Source: Sphingopyxis sp. (lineage in GTDB: Bacteria; Pseudomonadota; Alphaproteobacteria; Sphingomonadales; Sphingomonadaceae). From it: a stretch of DNA of 64,000 bases. This document shows, one piece after another, positions 1 to 8,080 of the stretch (position 1 is the stretch's first letter; every line of letters starts with the position of its first letter). The stretch spans positions 1-64,000 of the forward strand of contig NVXM01000036.1 of the NCBI GenBank assembly GCA_002733865.1, written 5' to 3'. The notes under the pieces were generated by a model. It was not told where the DNA came from, did not search any database, and worked only from the letters and a program-made list of their open reading frames with translations. Both the position numbers and the translations under genes were made by a program.

Positions 1-305
1 GCATCCGACAAGTCTCCGCGACCCATGACTGCTCCTCAAAAAGCAGTCTTGAATCAGAAGTCGGAGTGATTGGGAATCCCTTTTGTCAACACGGCCTAGT
101 TGATCGCCCGAATAGCCAACTCAAGAACCTAGTCATTGCCCACCTCGCAGCCAAATTCAGCCCAACGCCGGTAAGCTGAAAATCCTATCTTGCAAATGAT
201 TGTAGAGAAATGGGAAAAGCGTGCGGCGGCTTGGTCAATTTAATGTAGTGTCGTCAGTCCCGTCAGTGAGCGCCAACATTGACGTGATAAAAAATGCCTG
301 GCTGT
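1..305. other. Non-coding flank left of the insertion sequence
   Basis: No open reading frame with recognisable content, RNA gene or clear repeat was seen here. The last four bases (302-305, CTGT) are the left copy of the target duplication of the adjacent insertion sequence. Confidence 0.5.
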
Positions 306-371
306 TGACATGACCCCCTGATTTTCCTCCAAGTTCGATTAGAGTCTGGCCCTGATAGAAGGACGGACGAG

Positions 372-638
372 ATGAAGAGAACGAGGTTTACCGAGGAACA
401 GATCATCGGGATGCTGAAGGAGGCTGAGGCGGGCGCCAAGACCGCTGACCTGGCCCGGAGATACGGGGTTTCCGAAACGACGATCTACAACTGGAAGTCG
501 AAGTACGGCGGGCTGGAAGTGTCCGAGGCCCGGCGACTGAAGGATTTTGAGAGCGAGAACGCAAAGCTCAAGCGGCTGCTGGCCGACACGATGCTGGACA
601 ACGTTGCGCTGAAGGACCTGCTGGCAAAAAAGTTCTGA
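372..638 (+). CDS. IS3-family transposase OrfA
   Basis: This 88-residue protein is the DNA-binding half of the transposase. The N-terminus (about residues 5-45) is the IS3/IS911-type helix-turn-helix, with conserved pieces FTEEQIIGMLKE and the RRYGVSETTIYNWK recognition helix, followed by a leucine-zipper-like segment near residues 55-80. The last codons sit on a slippery heptamer A_AAA_AAG (626-632), in the phase needed for a -1 ribosomal shift. A shift there enters the OrfB frame and would give the OrfAB fusion that is the active transposase in this family. OrfA alone usually acts as a regulator. Confidence 0.9.
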   Translation: MKRTRFTEEQIIGMLKEAEAGAKTADLARRYGVSETTIYNWKSKYGGLEVSEARRLKDFESENAKLKRLLADTMLDNVALKDLLAKKF

Positions 639-661
639 CGCCCGCCGCGCAGCGGGAAGCT

Positions 662-1543
662 GTGGCTCATCTCCAGGCCTGTCACGGGATGAGCGAACGG
701 CGGGCGTGCCGTGTCATCGGTGCCGATCGGGGGAGCGTGCGTTACCGTTCCACGCGGGACGATGATGCCGAACTGCGTGAGAAGCTGCGCGATCTGGCGA
801 ACCAGCGTCGCCGGTTCGGCTATCGCCGTCTGCATATCCTGCTGCGCCGGGAGGGCGTGATGATCAACCGGAAGAAGACCCAGCGTATTTATCGTGAGGA
901 AGGGCTGGCGGTCAGGCGGCGGCGCAGCCGCAAGCGTGCTGTCGGGACCAGGGCACCGGCTCGGGTCCTGGCTCTGCCGAACCAGCGCTGGAGCTTGGAC
1001 TTTGTGCACGATCAGATGGCGTCTGGGAGACGGTTCCGGGTGCTCAACATCGTCGACGATGTGACCAGGGAGTGCCTGGCAGCGGTGCCGGATACATCGA
1101 TCTCCGGTCGCAGGGTCGTGCGCGAGCTAGCCGAGCTGATCGCCGAGCGCGGCAAGCCCGGCATGATCGTCAGCGATAATGGCACCGAGCTGACCAGCAA
1201 TGCGGTGCTGGCATGGTGCGGGGAGATGGGCGTGGAATGGCACTACATCGCGCCGGGTAAGCCGATGCAGAACGGCTTCTGCGAGAGCTTTAACGGCCGG
1301 ATGCGCGACGAGCTGCTTAACGAGACATTGTTCCTCAGCCTGGCGCATGCCCGGGTCGAGATCGCCGCCTGGGTTGAAGATTACAACCGGGAGAGACCGC
1401 ACTCCGCCCTTGGCTACGCAACCCCGGCGGCGTTCGCCGCCGAACTGAATAAGCAATGGCCTGCTTCGCTACGCCCTACGGGCTCCGCTACGCAGCCCAT
1501 TGCTTCAACCGCGCTCATGCGCAAAAAGACGGCTCGGCTCTAA
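662..1543 (+). CDS. IS3-family transposase OrfB, DDE integrase domain
   Basis: This is the catalytic part of the transposase, most likely made as an OrfAB fusion by -1 frameshifting at 626-632. The frame is open from 632 onward; the GTG at 662 is only a formal start. An HTH_21-type segment (about residues 35-85) is followed by an rve-type RNase H fold. Catalytic residues by position are Asp113 (SLDFVHD), Asp172 (VSDNGTE) and Glu208 (CESFNGR), the DD(35)E spacing of IS3 elements. A conserved Arg/Lys follows in RMRDELLN. No stop or frame disruption interrupts it, so the element is probably still mobile. Confidence 0.92.
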   Translation: MAHLQACHGMSERRACRVIGADRGSVRYRSTRDDDAELREKLRDLANQRRRFGYRRLHILLRREGVMINRKKTQRIYREEGLAVRRRRSRKRAVGTRAPARVLALPNQRWSLDFVHDQMASGRRFRVLNIVDDVTRECLAAVPDTSISGRRVVRELAELIAERGKPGMIVSDNGTELTSNAVLAWCGEMGVEWHYIAPGKPMQNGFCESFNGRMRDELLNETLFLSLAHARVEIAAWVEDYNRERPHSALGYATPAAFAAELNKQWPASLRPTGSATQPIASTALMRKKTARL

Positions 1544-1796
1544 TCCCAGCTGGAGGAAAGCTGGGGGTCACGTCACTGTCGTAACCAGTCCTTCGTTCGC
1601 ACTGTAAATTTTGGCGCCTCCTGGGCCGGAATCGGTCGGTCCGCTCTGGGCGCAGAAAAGAGGAAAAAGCTCTTCTTCACTGATGATTAGAAGCCGCCTA
1701 GGCTTATCCGCGCCCTTTAAGAAAATAATTGCGGGGCGCTTGCAACGTTCACTCTTTGATCCCACCTACGATTTTCGGCAGCGTTCAGGGGGCCAG

Positions 1797-3116
1797 ATGA
1801 GTATTTCGGATACATTCAAAAAGTTCATTGGCAATTTGGCGCTCGACAACGCAGAGAACATCTCGCAGCGCTATGGCGAAATTACTTGTGCTCTGAACAA
1901 GAAATTCCGGGATGCTGAGTCGAAGACCGCTAACTCCCTGCAGGTCGGTTCCTACGGACGACACACAGCGATCAAAGGCATATCTGACCTCGACATGCTC
2001 TACATCATGCCGAAGGATGAATGGGACAACTACAAAGACGGCGGCCAGTCGAAGCTTCTAACAGACGCCGCTGCCGCTATCCGCGCGCGCTATCCCACGA
2101 CAACCGTCAAGGTGGATCGTCTTGTTGTTCAGGTTGTGTACTCGAACTACACCGTCGAAGCGCAGCCGGTATTCGAGCAAGATGACGGAAGCTTTAAGTA
2201 TCCTGACACTTATAACGGTGGTTCGTGGAAGATTACAAAACCGAAGGAAGAAATTCAGGCAATGTCTGAGTTTGATGCTCAGAAAAACAAGAATCTCCGA
2301 CGCCTTTGCAAGATGGCTCGCGCGTGGAAGAATAAGCACGGCGTAGGAATCGGAGGACTCTTGATCGACACCCTGGCGCATAAATTCCTCCAGTCGACGG
2401 CCGATTATGATGAGAAGAGCTACCTCTACTACGATTACATGAGCCGCGATTTCTTTTCCTATCTCAAGGAACTGCCAAAAAAGGACTACTTCGCGGCGTT
2501 GGGAAGCGGTCAGCGCGTGAAGGTGAAGAAGCAATTCCAGCGAAAGGCGAGGAAGGCCTACGATCTGTGCCTCAAGGCCATCAATGCGGAAGGCAAGGAC
2601 AGCCAAAACGACAAATGGCGGGCCGTCTACGGTCGACAATTCCCTGCTGCGCAAAAGGTTGCAAAGGCGGCGATCGCGGAGAGTGCAGGCCGCACATTCC
2701 GCAATACGGAAGAATTTGCGGAGGACGTGTTCCTCGGCATCGACATCAGACGCAATATCTCCATCGACTGTAAGGTAGAGCAGGCGGGATATCGCCCAGC
2801 ATCACTTCGAGACATCCTGAGTACCGGCAAATTCCTCAATCCGCGCAAGAAGCTCACGTTCTCAGTCGTTTCATCGGACATCGATGGCCCATATGGTCTT
2901 TTCTGGAAAGTACTTAACCGAGGACCAGAGGCTGAAAGCCGCGATTGCATCCGTGGTCAAATTGTTGGTGATGAGGGTTACAAAAAAAACGTTGAGCATA
3001 CCAATTTCAAGGGCGACCACGTGGTCGAGTGTTATGCAGTTCTGAACAGTGTCGTCATTGCCACCGACCGAATTCATGTTCCGATAAGCGCAAACCAAGA
3101 GGACTGCGATGACTAA
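1797..3116 (+). CDS. CBASS cyclic-oligonucleotide synthase, SMODS plus AGS-C
   Basis: This 439-residue CD-NTase would make a cyclic oligonucleotide alarm signal on phage infection. The N-terminal polymerase-beta-like SMODS domain has the Gly51-Ser52 loop, Asp64-x-Asp66 (ISDLDML) and a likely third carboxylate Glu121 (VEAQPVF). The C-terminal about 120 residues resemble the AGS-C sensor domain (WKVLNRG, CIRGQI, HVVECYAVL). The start is taken at ATG 1797, preceded by a GGGGG-containing ribosome site, because the longer frame back to 1611 adds unrelated residues. It overlaps the SLATT gene by 8 nt, so the two are co-translated. No Cap2/Cap3 or HORMA/TRIP13 accessory gene is nearby, which fits a minimal type I-like CBASS. 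The signal molecule cannot be told from sequence. Confidence 0.85.
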   Translation: MSISDTFKKFIGNLALDNAENISQRYGEITCALNKKFRDAESKTANSLQVGSYGRHTAIKGISDLDMLYIMPKDEWDNYKDGGQSKLLTDAAAAIRARYPTTTVKVDRLVVQVVYSNYTVEAQPVFEQDDGSFKYPDTYNGGSWKITKPKEEIQAMSEFDAQKNKNLRRLCKMARAWKNKHGVGIGGLLIDTLAHKFLQSTADYDEKSYLYYDYMSRDFFSYLKELPKKDYFAALGSGQRVKVKKQFQRKARKAYDLCLKAINAEGKDSQNDKWRAVYGRQFPAAQKVAKAAIAESAGRTFRNTEEFAEDVFLGIDIRRNISIDCKVEQAGYRPASLRDILSTGKFLNPRKKLTFSVVSSDIDGPYGLFWKVLNRGPEAESRDCIRGQIVGDEGYKKNVEHTNFKGDHVVECYAVLNSVVIATDRIHVPISANQEDCDD

Positions 3117-3693
3117 GGATGGGCTCCTGAAGAGTATTGCCGAGACTGGCTATAACGTGGGGTATGGCGCAAAAAAGAATTTTGCCACACACGATATCGT
3201 GCAGAAAGCTCCCGGCGGGCTTGGACTCGTATCCCTTCTCGTTGGCCTTTATGCGCTTGTCTGGGAGCCATTGAACGCAAAATGGATCGCAGCGACAATG
3301 GTGGGCTTTGGCATCATTACGCTTATTATTACCCACTATGACCACAACAAGGATGCATATGCGAGCGAAGGCGAACGATTAACCGCCTTATTCTATCGAC
3401 TGCGTGACCTTTATCGCGACGTTCAGGCGACAGCAGAGGGCGATGATCTGTCAGCTTACCGTATTAGCCTCGACGCCATCCAAAATGAATTTTGGAGGTC
3501 AAACCAGTCGAAGCAGATTCTTTTCAGCGACTGGTACGCCCACTACAAGTTCTTCTGGCAGCAGCAGATCGGTTGGCTCGATGAGCAGCTCAATTTCTCG
3601 TTTTGGCGCGACAGAATGCCTTTGAGCTTAACTCTCGTGTTGGCGCTAAGTGCGATTGGAGCAATCGCTGTGGGTGCATATCATTTGGCGTAG
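3109..3693 (+). CDS. SLATT-domain membrane effector of the CBASS pair
   Basis: This 194-residue membrane protein probably serves as the effector of the nucleotidyltransferase it overlaps. Two hydrophobic segments form a hairpin near residues 36-52 and 58-76. A helical cytoplasmic stretch follows (about 80-165), and there is a third hydrophobic segment at 170-192. This matches the SLATT architecture predicted to act as a pore or membrane-disrupting toxin in nucleotide-signalling defence. The ATG lies inside the last codons of the upstream gene (8-nt overlap), implying coupled translation at a fixed ratio. Family assignment rests on topology and gene context more than on invariant motifs. Confidence 0.75.
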   Translation: MTKDGLLKSIAETGYNVGYGAKKNFATHDIVQKAPGGLGLVSLLVGLYALVWEPLNAKWIAATMVGFGIITLIITHYDHNKDAYASEGERLTALFYRLRDLYRDVQATAEGDDLSAYRISLDAIQNEFWRSNQSKQILFSDWYAHYKFFWQQQIGWLDEQLNFSFWRDRMPLSLTLVLALSAIGAIAVGAYHLA

Positions 3694-3917
3694 TGCGCCC
3701 CATTTCAGGCGAAATAGGTCACAGTTGAAGCTCGGTATCTAAACAATGCTCGGCGCGGCATCGATTGGACCTATGACTGGACGCGTGTGGACAGTACCTC
3801 GAAAAGTGAGATCTAATGACAACTTTCGGCGGCGGATGATGATTGTATGGATGTCGGTCATTGGGGTGCAAAGCTGACCAAGAGTTGAGAGGAGAGTGGG
3901 CTCTTTCTGGGTGCTCT

Positions 3918-3933
3918 GGGACAATTTCGTCCC
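3918..3933 (+). promoter_or_regulatory. Short hairpin upstream of the ArdC-like gene
   Basis: GGGAC and GTCCC pair across a 6-nt loop, ending 19 nt before the ATG at 3953 and just before its AGGAG ribosome site (3941-3945). It is one of five hairpins found in front of genes of this region. It may act in the mRNA leader or in single-stranded DNA. Confidence 0.3.
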
Positions 3934-3952
3934 GGCATTCAGGAGATCTTCC

Positions 3953-4888
3953 ATGCCGAAATTCAAGCGCTCAGCCTCGTCGCAGTCTCCCGCACAGCGG
4001 ATAACAGCCACAATTATCGAGAAGCTCGAACAGGGCACCAAGCCCTGGGTCAAGCCATGGCGAGGACAACCCGTCTCCCGCCCTCTTCGTGCGTGCGGAA
4101 CGCCCTATCAGGGCATGAACACCTTCTGGCTTTGGATGATCGCTGATGCATCTGGCTATTCCTCACCCTATTGGATGACATACCGCCAATGCCACAAGCT
4201 TGGCGGGCAGGTTCGCAAAGGCGAGAAGTCGACCATAGCGATCTTCTACAAGACCTACGAAAAGGAGATCGAGGGTCCCAGCGGCCAAGATGACACTGAG
4301 ACGCGCCGCGTTCTTAAGGCTTACGCCGTCTTTAATACAGACCAGTGCGATGGCCTGCCGCAAATGTATTATCCGCAACCGCTGCTCGCACCCGTAGAGC
4401 CGGAAGGACGGCAGGAACGGCTCGATTACTTCTTTGGGTCTGTCGGCGCTAATCTTCGCCACCACGGCTGCGAAGCCTATTACGAACCGGTTCGTGACCG
4501 GGTCACAATGCCGCCGAGTGATCTTTTCGACGCATACGAGCACTATTACGCAACGCTCGCGCATGAGCTTTCGCATTGGACCGGACATTCATCGCGGCTC
4601 GATCGCGATCTGAAGAACCGCTTTGGCAGCGAGGCCTATGCAGCCGAAGAACTCGTAGCCGAACTGTCTTCGGCAATTCTCGGCGCAGAACTTGGTCTTC
4701 CCGTGACTCACCTCGACCATCACGCGAGCTACATTGCGTCTTGGCTGAAGTTGTTGAGGTCCGACGACAGGGCAATCCTGACAGCCGCAGCAAAGGCCGA
4801 GGAAGCGGCAAGCTTGCTGATGCGCCTTGGCGGTCTGGATGAGCGCCAGTCGTCTGAAGACGACAACGATCTCGAACAGGCAGCTTGA
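3953..4888 (+). CDS. ArdC-like antirestriction protein with zinc metallopeptidase domain
   Basis: This 311-residue protein has the ArdC layout. An N-terminal ssDNA-binding DUF1738 domain (about 10-130, with PWVKPWRG and YQGMNTFWLW) is followed by a C-terminal metallopeptidase-like domain with the zinc motif HELSH at 204-208 and a nearby His (WTGHSSRLDR). ArdC proteins from broad-host-range plasmids bind ssDNA and protect incoming DNA from restriction, so an early role on entry is expected. ATG 3953 is chosen because it follows AGGAG at 3941-3945; the frame is open further upstream to 3896 but without support. It is the first of a run of plus-strand genes leading toward the putative oriT. Confidence 0.85.
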   Translation: MPKFKRSASSQSPAQRITATIIEKLEQGTKPWVKPWRGQPVSRPLRACGTPYQGMNTFWLWMIADASGYSSPYWMTYRQCHKLGGQVRKGEKSTIAIFYKTYEKEIEGPSGQDDTETRRVLKAYAVFNTDQCDGLPQMYYPQPLLAPVEPEGRQERLDYFFGSVGANLRHHGCEAYYEPVRDRVTMPPSDLFDAYEHYYATLAHELSHWTGHSSRLDRDLKNRFGSEAYAAEELVAELSSAILGAELGLPVTHLDHHASYIASWLKLLRSDDRAILTAAAKAEEAASLLMRLGGLDERQSSEDDNDLEQAA

Positions 4889-4899
4889 AGGAGACCACC

Positions 4900-5325
4900 A
4901 TGGGACGCTCTGTGAGCTATCCGACGGGTGCCATCGTCGCATTTCGTCTGGTCGACGAAGCTGAAGACGACTGGGACTGGGCCTACGAATGCCTCGTTGA
5001 GGACATCGTTGAAACGGCTAGTTCCTGTCTTCCGTCACTCGAGCCATTTGATGGCTGGCGTGGGCGTGAAGATCGCATCCTCCTTCGCAACGCTTTTGTG
5101 GATTGCGGGGTTTCAACCTATTGCGGTCTCGCCGCTATCTGGATCGTTGAACGCGACGACAGCCGTTATTGGGAGGCCGACTACCGAAAGGCGAGATCGG
5201 GCCGTGCCCAGCAATGGCTCTCCCAGGTGTCTGAGAGATTCATCAATGCTTTTGCAGAACTCCGTCTCGTTGGGCGATTTTCTAATGGCGAGGCGATCTT
5301 CGAGCGCGCGAATGCTGCGCCGTGA
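4900..5325 (+). CDS. Conserved-looking hypothetical protein, acidic, 141 residues
   Basis: I do not recognise this protein. It starts at ATG 4900 with GAAGGAGA just upstream, 11 bp after the ArdC-like gene, so the two are probably one transcript. It is soluble and acidic near the N-terminus, with several Trp residues (DDWDWAY, DGWRGRED). There is no signal peptide or membrane segment. Its position between antirestriction and DUF2493 genes suggests a helper role during establishment, but that is context only. Confidence 0.65.
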   Translation: MGRSVSYPTGAIVAFRLVDEAEDDWDWAYECLVEDIVETASSCLPSLEPFDGWRGREDRILLRNAFVDCGVSTYCGLAAIWIVERDDSRYWEADYRKARSGRAQQWLSQVSERFINAFAELRLVGRFSNGEAIFERANAAP

Positions 5326-5446
5326 GACCGGCTCGGCAGTTTCGCATTTGCTGCAATAGTCCCACTCCTGCTCGTCTCGGAAAGGGGTCATTGAATTGCC
5401 TCGGCCCATTCCGCCGGGAGAGGCCCTGGGCCGGTCGGGTAAAGGC

Positions 5447-5479
5447 GCAACCTGCGGCCCGTCGGCCCGTGTTGCCCGC
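5447..5479 (+). repeat. Dispersed repeat block, copy 1
   Basis: GCAACCTG, then 9 variable bases, then GGCCCGTGTTGCCCGC. The same arrangement recurs at 7174-7205 with the same 9-nt gap and one base fewer in the right half. Both copies lie in non-coding DNA about 140-190 bp upstream of genes of the leading region (DUF2493 and ssb). Confidence 0.5.
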
Positions 5480-5554
5480 GCCAGCCTAGGGCCGCAGATT
5501 TCCCGCTCACGCGGTGCGCCTTCACCCTTGTCCCGACCCTGATCGGGCTCCGGC

Positions 5555-5593
5555 GGATCGGGAGCGAGTCAATCAAGTCGCGTCTTCCGATCC
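5555..5593 (+). promoter_or_regulatory. Stem-loop upstream of the DUF2493 gene
   Basis: GGATCGG (5555-5561) and CCGATCC (5587-5593) form a 7-bp stem over a 25-nt loop, ending 25 nt before ATG 5619. A second small stem, CCCGA/TCGGG, lies at 5532-5547. The non-coding stretch 5326-5618 otherwise holds only the repeat block at 5447-5479. Confidence 0.3.
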
Positions 5594-5618
5594 CTCGAAT
5601 AGATCAGGAGATTTGACC

Positions 5619-6542
5619 ATGTATGACACCTTCATTGACCACCTCGCAGGCCTTGACCTGTCAGGCTTCAGCATCAAGCCCGCGCCATTTACCCAGACCG
5701 ATTTTCCCTGTGACGAAGCAATCAATCAGACGCTTGCCGGAGCCTGGTCAGACCTCTTTGCGATGTTTGCAGACACCGCCCTTGAGGCCGATGCCGAGGA
5801 TATCGCCTGGGGTTTCGTCAATCTTTTCCATCGCGCAGCCAGCCGCAAATCGTCCCGGCTCGACCGCGCGAGTGACGAGATCCGCGCCTTGCTTGCCTCC
5901 GCCGATGGATCGGAAATCCACTCGAGCAATCTCGACGAGCAGGTTGCACGTGCGCAGGCGGCAGAAGCCAGCATGATCGCTTTTGAACAGATGCGGGAAA
6001 CTGCGGCTGCTTTGTACCTCGACGAGATTGGATCCTCATGGAAGCCCATGTCCGGCTCCCGGCCAAACCACTCCGCCAAGTTCACATCAGCCGTTGTTGA
6101 TGCCCGCGATTTTCTACGCACCCGCGCCGAACGGCGCCGAGCCGCTCACTCACCCGAAGGCACGCCAATCGTTTTTGCAGGCGGTCGATCATCCTTTGCA
6201 ACCACCGACGAGGCCAAGGCTTTCGCTGAAACCGTCTGGGCAACCCTCGACAAGGTCCGCGATCAAGTTCCTGACATGCTCCTTGTCCATGGCGGCGACA
6301 GTAAGGGTGTTGATCGGCTCGCAGCGAGCTGGGCCGAGCGACGCGATATCCAGCAACTGGTGTTTTCCCTCGACAGGCGTCTCGGTGCCCGCGCTGGCTT
6401 CAAGCGCAATGAGCAGATGCTGAGCTTGAAGCCCCGCTACGTAATTGCGTTTCCGGGCAATGGTGTACTCGAGCGTCTGGTCATCGAGGCCAAGGCTCAG
6501 CGGATTACAGTGGTCGATCGCCGGTGCCCCACTGGCGGTTGA
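5619..6542 (+). CDS. DUF2493 (YspA-type SLOG) family protein
   Basis: This 307-residue protein has an unassigned N-terminal helical part (about 1-190) and a C-terminal Rossmann-like DUF2493 domain. That domain starts near PIVFAGGRS and contains LVHGGDSKGVDRLAASWA, the glycine-rich nucleotide-binding signature of the SLOG superfamily. SLOG proteins bind nucleotides or nucleotide-derived ligands; the ligand here is unknown. ATG 5619 follows CAGGAGA at 5605-5611 and is preferred over the frame opening at 5514, which codes for low-complexity residues. It ends just before a strong terminator, so it is the last gene of its transcript. Confidence 0.8.
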   Translation: MYDTFIDHLAGLDLSGFSIKPAPFTQTDFPCDEAINQTLAGAWSDLFAMFADTALEADAEDIAWGFVNLFHRAASRKSSRLDRASDEIRALLASADGSEIHSSNLDEQVARAQAAEASMIAFEQMRETAAALYLDEIGSSWKPMSGSRPNHSAKFTSAVVDARDFLRTRAERRRAAHSPEGTPIVFAGGRSSFATTDEAKAFAETVWATLDKVRDQVPDMLLVHGGDSKGVDRLAASWAERRDIQQLVFSLDRRLGARAGFKRNEQMLSLKPRYVIAFPGNGVLERLVIEAKAQRITVVDRRCPTGG

Positions 6543-6558
6543 TAGCCGACCTGAAGGC

Positions 6559-6582
6559 GAGCGGCTCCGGCCGCTCGTTTTC
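6559..6582 (+). terminator. Rho-independent terminator after the DUF2493 gene
   Basis: A perfect 8-bp stem, CGAGCGGC/GCCGCTCG, with a TCCG tetraloop is followed directly by TTTT, starting 17 nt after the stop codon. It separates the ArdC/DUF2493 block from the next small gene. Confidence 0.85.
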
Positions 6583-6753
6583 CCGCTTCTTACTCTGGGG
6601 TTGGCCCTCTTGCGGTGCATGGCTGAATGGCGGATTGGTGTGTGGCTGTGTGCTGCTCTCTTGGGATCGTACTTCCCCATAGGCCCTGTGTCGCTTTTGA
6701 GCGACCGCCCGCCAATTCTCCTCTAAATGTCTGGCTCATTTATCGTCCCTTGG

Positions 6754-6776
6754 GGCGTTCTCAGGACGCTAACGCC
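6754..6776 (+). promoter_or_regulatory. Stem-loop upstream of a small unknown gene
   Basis: GGCGTT (6754-6759) pairs with AACGCC (6771-6776) across an 11-nt loop, 30 nt before ATG 6807. The rest of 6583-6806 shows nothing else recognisable. Confidence 0.3.
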
Positions 6777-6806
6777 TGCCACCAACACGAAGCCTCATCG
6801 GACACA

Positions 6807-7079
6807 ATGATGCAACTCGATGACCTGCTAAGCCGCTATTTCTATGACACCGACGTGTCCTCCGTTACCCCTGACACCCTCGCTACGGGCATTGAACGCT
6901 GCCTGGTCGATCTTGGCCTTGAGCAGGATCGCGGAAAGCGTTTCGCCTTATGGGCCTTGCTCCACATGCTTGGGTCAGCCCCTGACCTCGAAGTGGCGTT
7001 CGAAGATGATGATGACCGTGAGGCGGCCCGCAATTTCATGGACCTTCTCGCGCGCGGCGAAGGCAATGCGAAAGAGTGA
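6807..7079 (+). CDS. Hypothetical small acidic protein, 90 residues
   Basis: I do not recognise this protein. ATG 6807 opens MMQLDDLLSRYF, with a second ATG at 6810. No strong ribosome site precedes it, so the start is uncertain. The C-terminal half is strongly acidic (FEDDDDREAARNF) and mostly helical by composition, with no membrane segment. It stands alone between a terminator and the ssb gene. Small acidic proteins are frequent in leading regions, where some mimic DNA or block host defences; that is only a possibility here. Confidence 0.6.
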   Translation: MMQLDDLLSRYFYDTDVSSVTPDTLATGIERCLVDLGLEQDRGKRFALWALLHMLGSAPDLEVAFEDDDDREAARNFMDLLARGEGNAKE

Positions 7080-7173
7080 AGACACATTGGATCTCCGGGT
7101 CACCTTTATGCCCAATCGGACTCCACTCCGGCTTTCCTTGCGAACCTGTCTGAACCAGGTCAGCTGAGGCGCT

Positions 7174-7205
7174 GCAACCTGTTCCTTTCCGGCCGTGTTG
7201 CCCGC
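7174..7205 (+). repeat. Dispersed repeat block, copy 2
   Basis: GCAACCTG, 9 variable bases, then GGCCGTGTTGCCCGC, matching the block at 5447-5479. It lies in the non-coding stretch 7080-7360, upstream of ssb. Confidence 0.5.
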
Positions 7206-7318
7206 TGCGCGGGCTGCCCGCACCACCCGTCATGAACAGGTTTCCCTTGGCCCACAGGCTTGCCTGCGGGCCTGCGGTGCAGTCCTCCCATGCCCTGTTT
7301 CTCTTCGACGTTCGCAAG

Positions 7319-7335
7319 CCGGAAGTGGTTTCCGG
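7319..7335 (+). promoter_or_regulatory. Hairpin upstream of ssb
   Basis: CCGGAA and TTCCGG pair across a 5-nt loop, ending 25 nt before the ssb ATG. The AAAGGAGAA ribosome site follows at 7346-7354. Confidence 0.35.
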
Positions 7336-7360
7336 TTTGAGAGCTAAAGGAGAACTTATC

Positions 7361-7747
7361 ATGACCAATCTCGTTATCCTCACCGGCCGCATCGCCCGCG
7401 ATCCCGAGACCCGCGAAACCAAGGGCGGGACCAGCGTTACCGGCATCACCGTGGTTACCGACCGCCCAGCGCGGGACAAGGACGGCAAAACTTACAAAGA
7501 TGAGAACGGCTACACCGCCAAGGACAGCGAATTCCACCGGGTAACCTGCTTCAATGGCCTCGCCAAAACCGTCGGCGAATACTGCTCGAAGGGCCAGCTG
7601 GTATCGGTTCAGGGCCGCCTCCACTACACCCAGTGGGAAGATGAAGACGGCATCAAGCGGTATGGCTGCGAAATCCTTGCCGATAAGGTTGACTTCCTCT
7701 CGCGCGCGACTGGCAGCGACAACCAGGACGCTCCCCCGATCGACTGA
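7361..7747 (+). CDS. ssb: Single-stranded DNA-binding protein
   Basis: This 128-residue OB-fold protein would coat the single strand that arrives during conjugation. Conserved SSB features are NLVILTGRIARDPE at the N-terminus, FHRVTCFNGLAKTV in the middle and QLVSVQGRLHYTQW before the last strand. It is shorter than chromosomal SSB. It lacks the long flexible linker and the usual acidic DDDIPF tip, ending instead in DNQDAPPID, so recruitment of partner proteins through the tip may be weak or altered. ATG 7361 has an ideal ribosome site (AAAGGAG). Its position next to antirestriction genes and near oriT is typical of plasmid-borne ssb. Confidence 0.93.
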   Translation: MTNLVILTGRIARDPETRETKGGTSVTGITVVTDRPARDKDGKTYKDENGYTAKDSEFHRVTCFNGLAKTVGEYCSKGQLVSVQGRLHYTQWEDEDGIKRYGCEILADKVDFLSRATGSDNQDAPPID

Positions 7748-7771
7748 GATCGCAGTTAATCGGACCCTTGG

Positions 7772-7805
7772 GAAGAGGCTCCGCCGCAAGCGGCAGGGCC
7801 TCTTC
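7772..7805. terminator. Likely bidirectional terminator between ssb and the convergent gene
   Basis: GAAGAGGC (7772-7779) pairs with GCCTCTTC (7798-7805), with a further CCGC/GCGG stem inside. It lies between two convergent stop codons (7747 on plus, 7814 on minus). The T-tract is weak on both strands. Confidence 0.55.
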
Positions 7806-7813
7806 TCTTGTGG

Positions 7814-8080
7814 TTACTCGGTGCCCGGTGAGGCAGTCGAAGTGCGTGCTGCACTGCGCTCCGCCAGCTTCGCAATTGCTGCTGTCTCGCCGAGCTTTCC
7901 AAGCGCCTCGGCGACCTGCTTCAATCCCTTCTTTGAGAACGTCTCAAGGCCGGTTCCAAGGATGATTTGCCCGAGTTCTTTTGCAGCTTGCGCCTCAAGC
8001 TCTCGCTGTTTGGCGTCAAGCGCCTCGCGATCCGCTTCGAGCTTCTGCAGGGCTGCAATCGCGCTCCTGTTTCGGGGCAT
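7814..8080 (-). CDS. Small helical protein, DUF6437-like
   Basis: This 88-residue protein is the only minus-strand gene in the leading region. The sequence is almost entirely helical, with a heptad-rich, charged segment (about residues 10-40, ALQKLEADREALDAKQRELE) that should form a coiled coil, followed by a short Gly/Lys-rich part. It resembles small proteins labelled DUF6437 that I associate with sphingomonad plasmids, but I cannot confirm that without a search. The start is placed at the codon whose complement is 8078-8080, preceded on the minus strand by GAAAGGA. The frame continues open upstream to 8449, probably by chance. Function unknown. Confidence 0.6.
   Translation of the reverse strand: MPRNRSAIAALQKLEADREALDAKQRELEAQAAKELGQIILGTGLETFSKKGLKQVAEALGKLGETAAIAKLAERSAARTSTASPGTE

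Larger units (their letters stand above)
306..1575 (+). mobile_element. Complete IS3-family insertion sequence, IS407 group
   Basis: The element is 1270 bp with imperfect terminal inverted repeats. The left end begins TGACATGACCCCC and the right end, read inward on the other strand, begins TGACGTGACCCCC. Similarity continues through TTTCCTCCA on both sides. It is flanked by a 4-bp direct repeat CTGT (302-305 and 1576-1579). A 4-bp duplication fits the IS407 group. It carries overlapping-frame orfA and orfB with an intact DDE triad and a slippery A6G run, so it looks functional. It lies just upstream of the CBASS-like pair and may mark recent shuffling of that end of the region. Confidence 0.92.
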
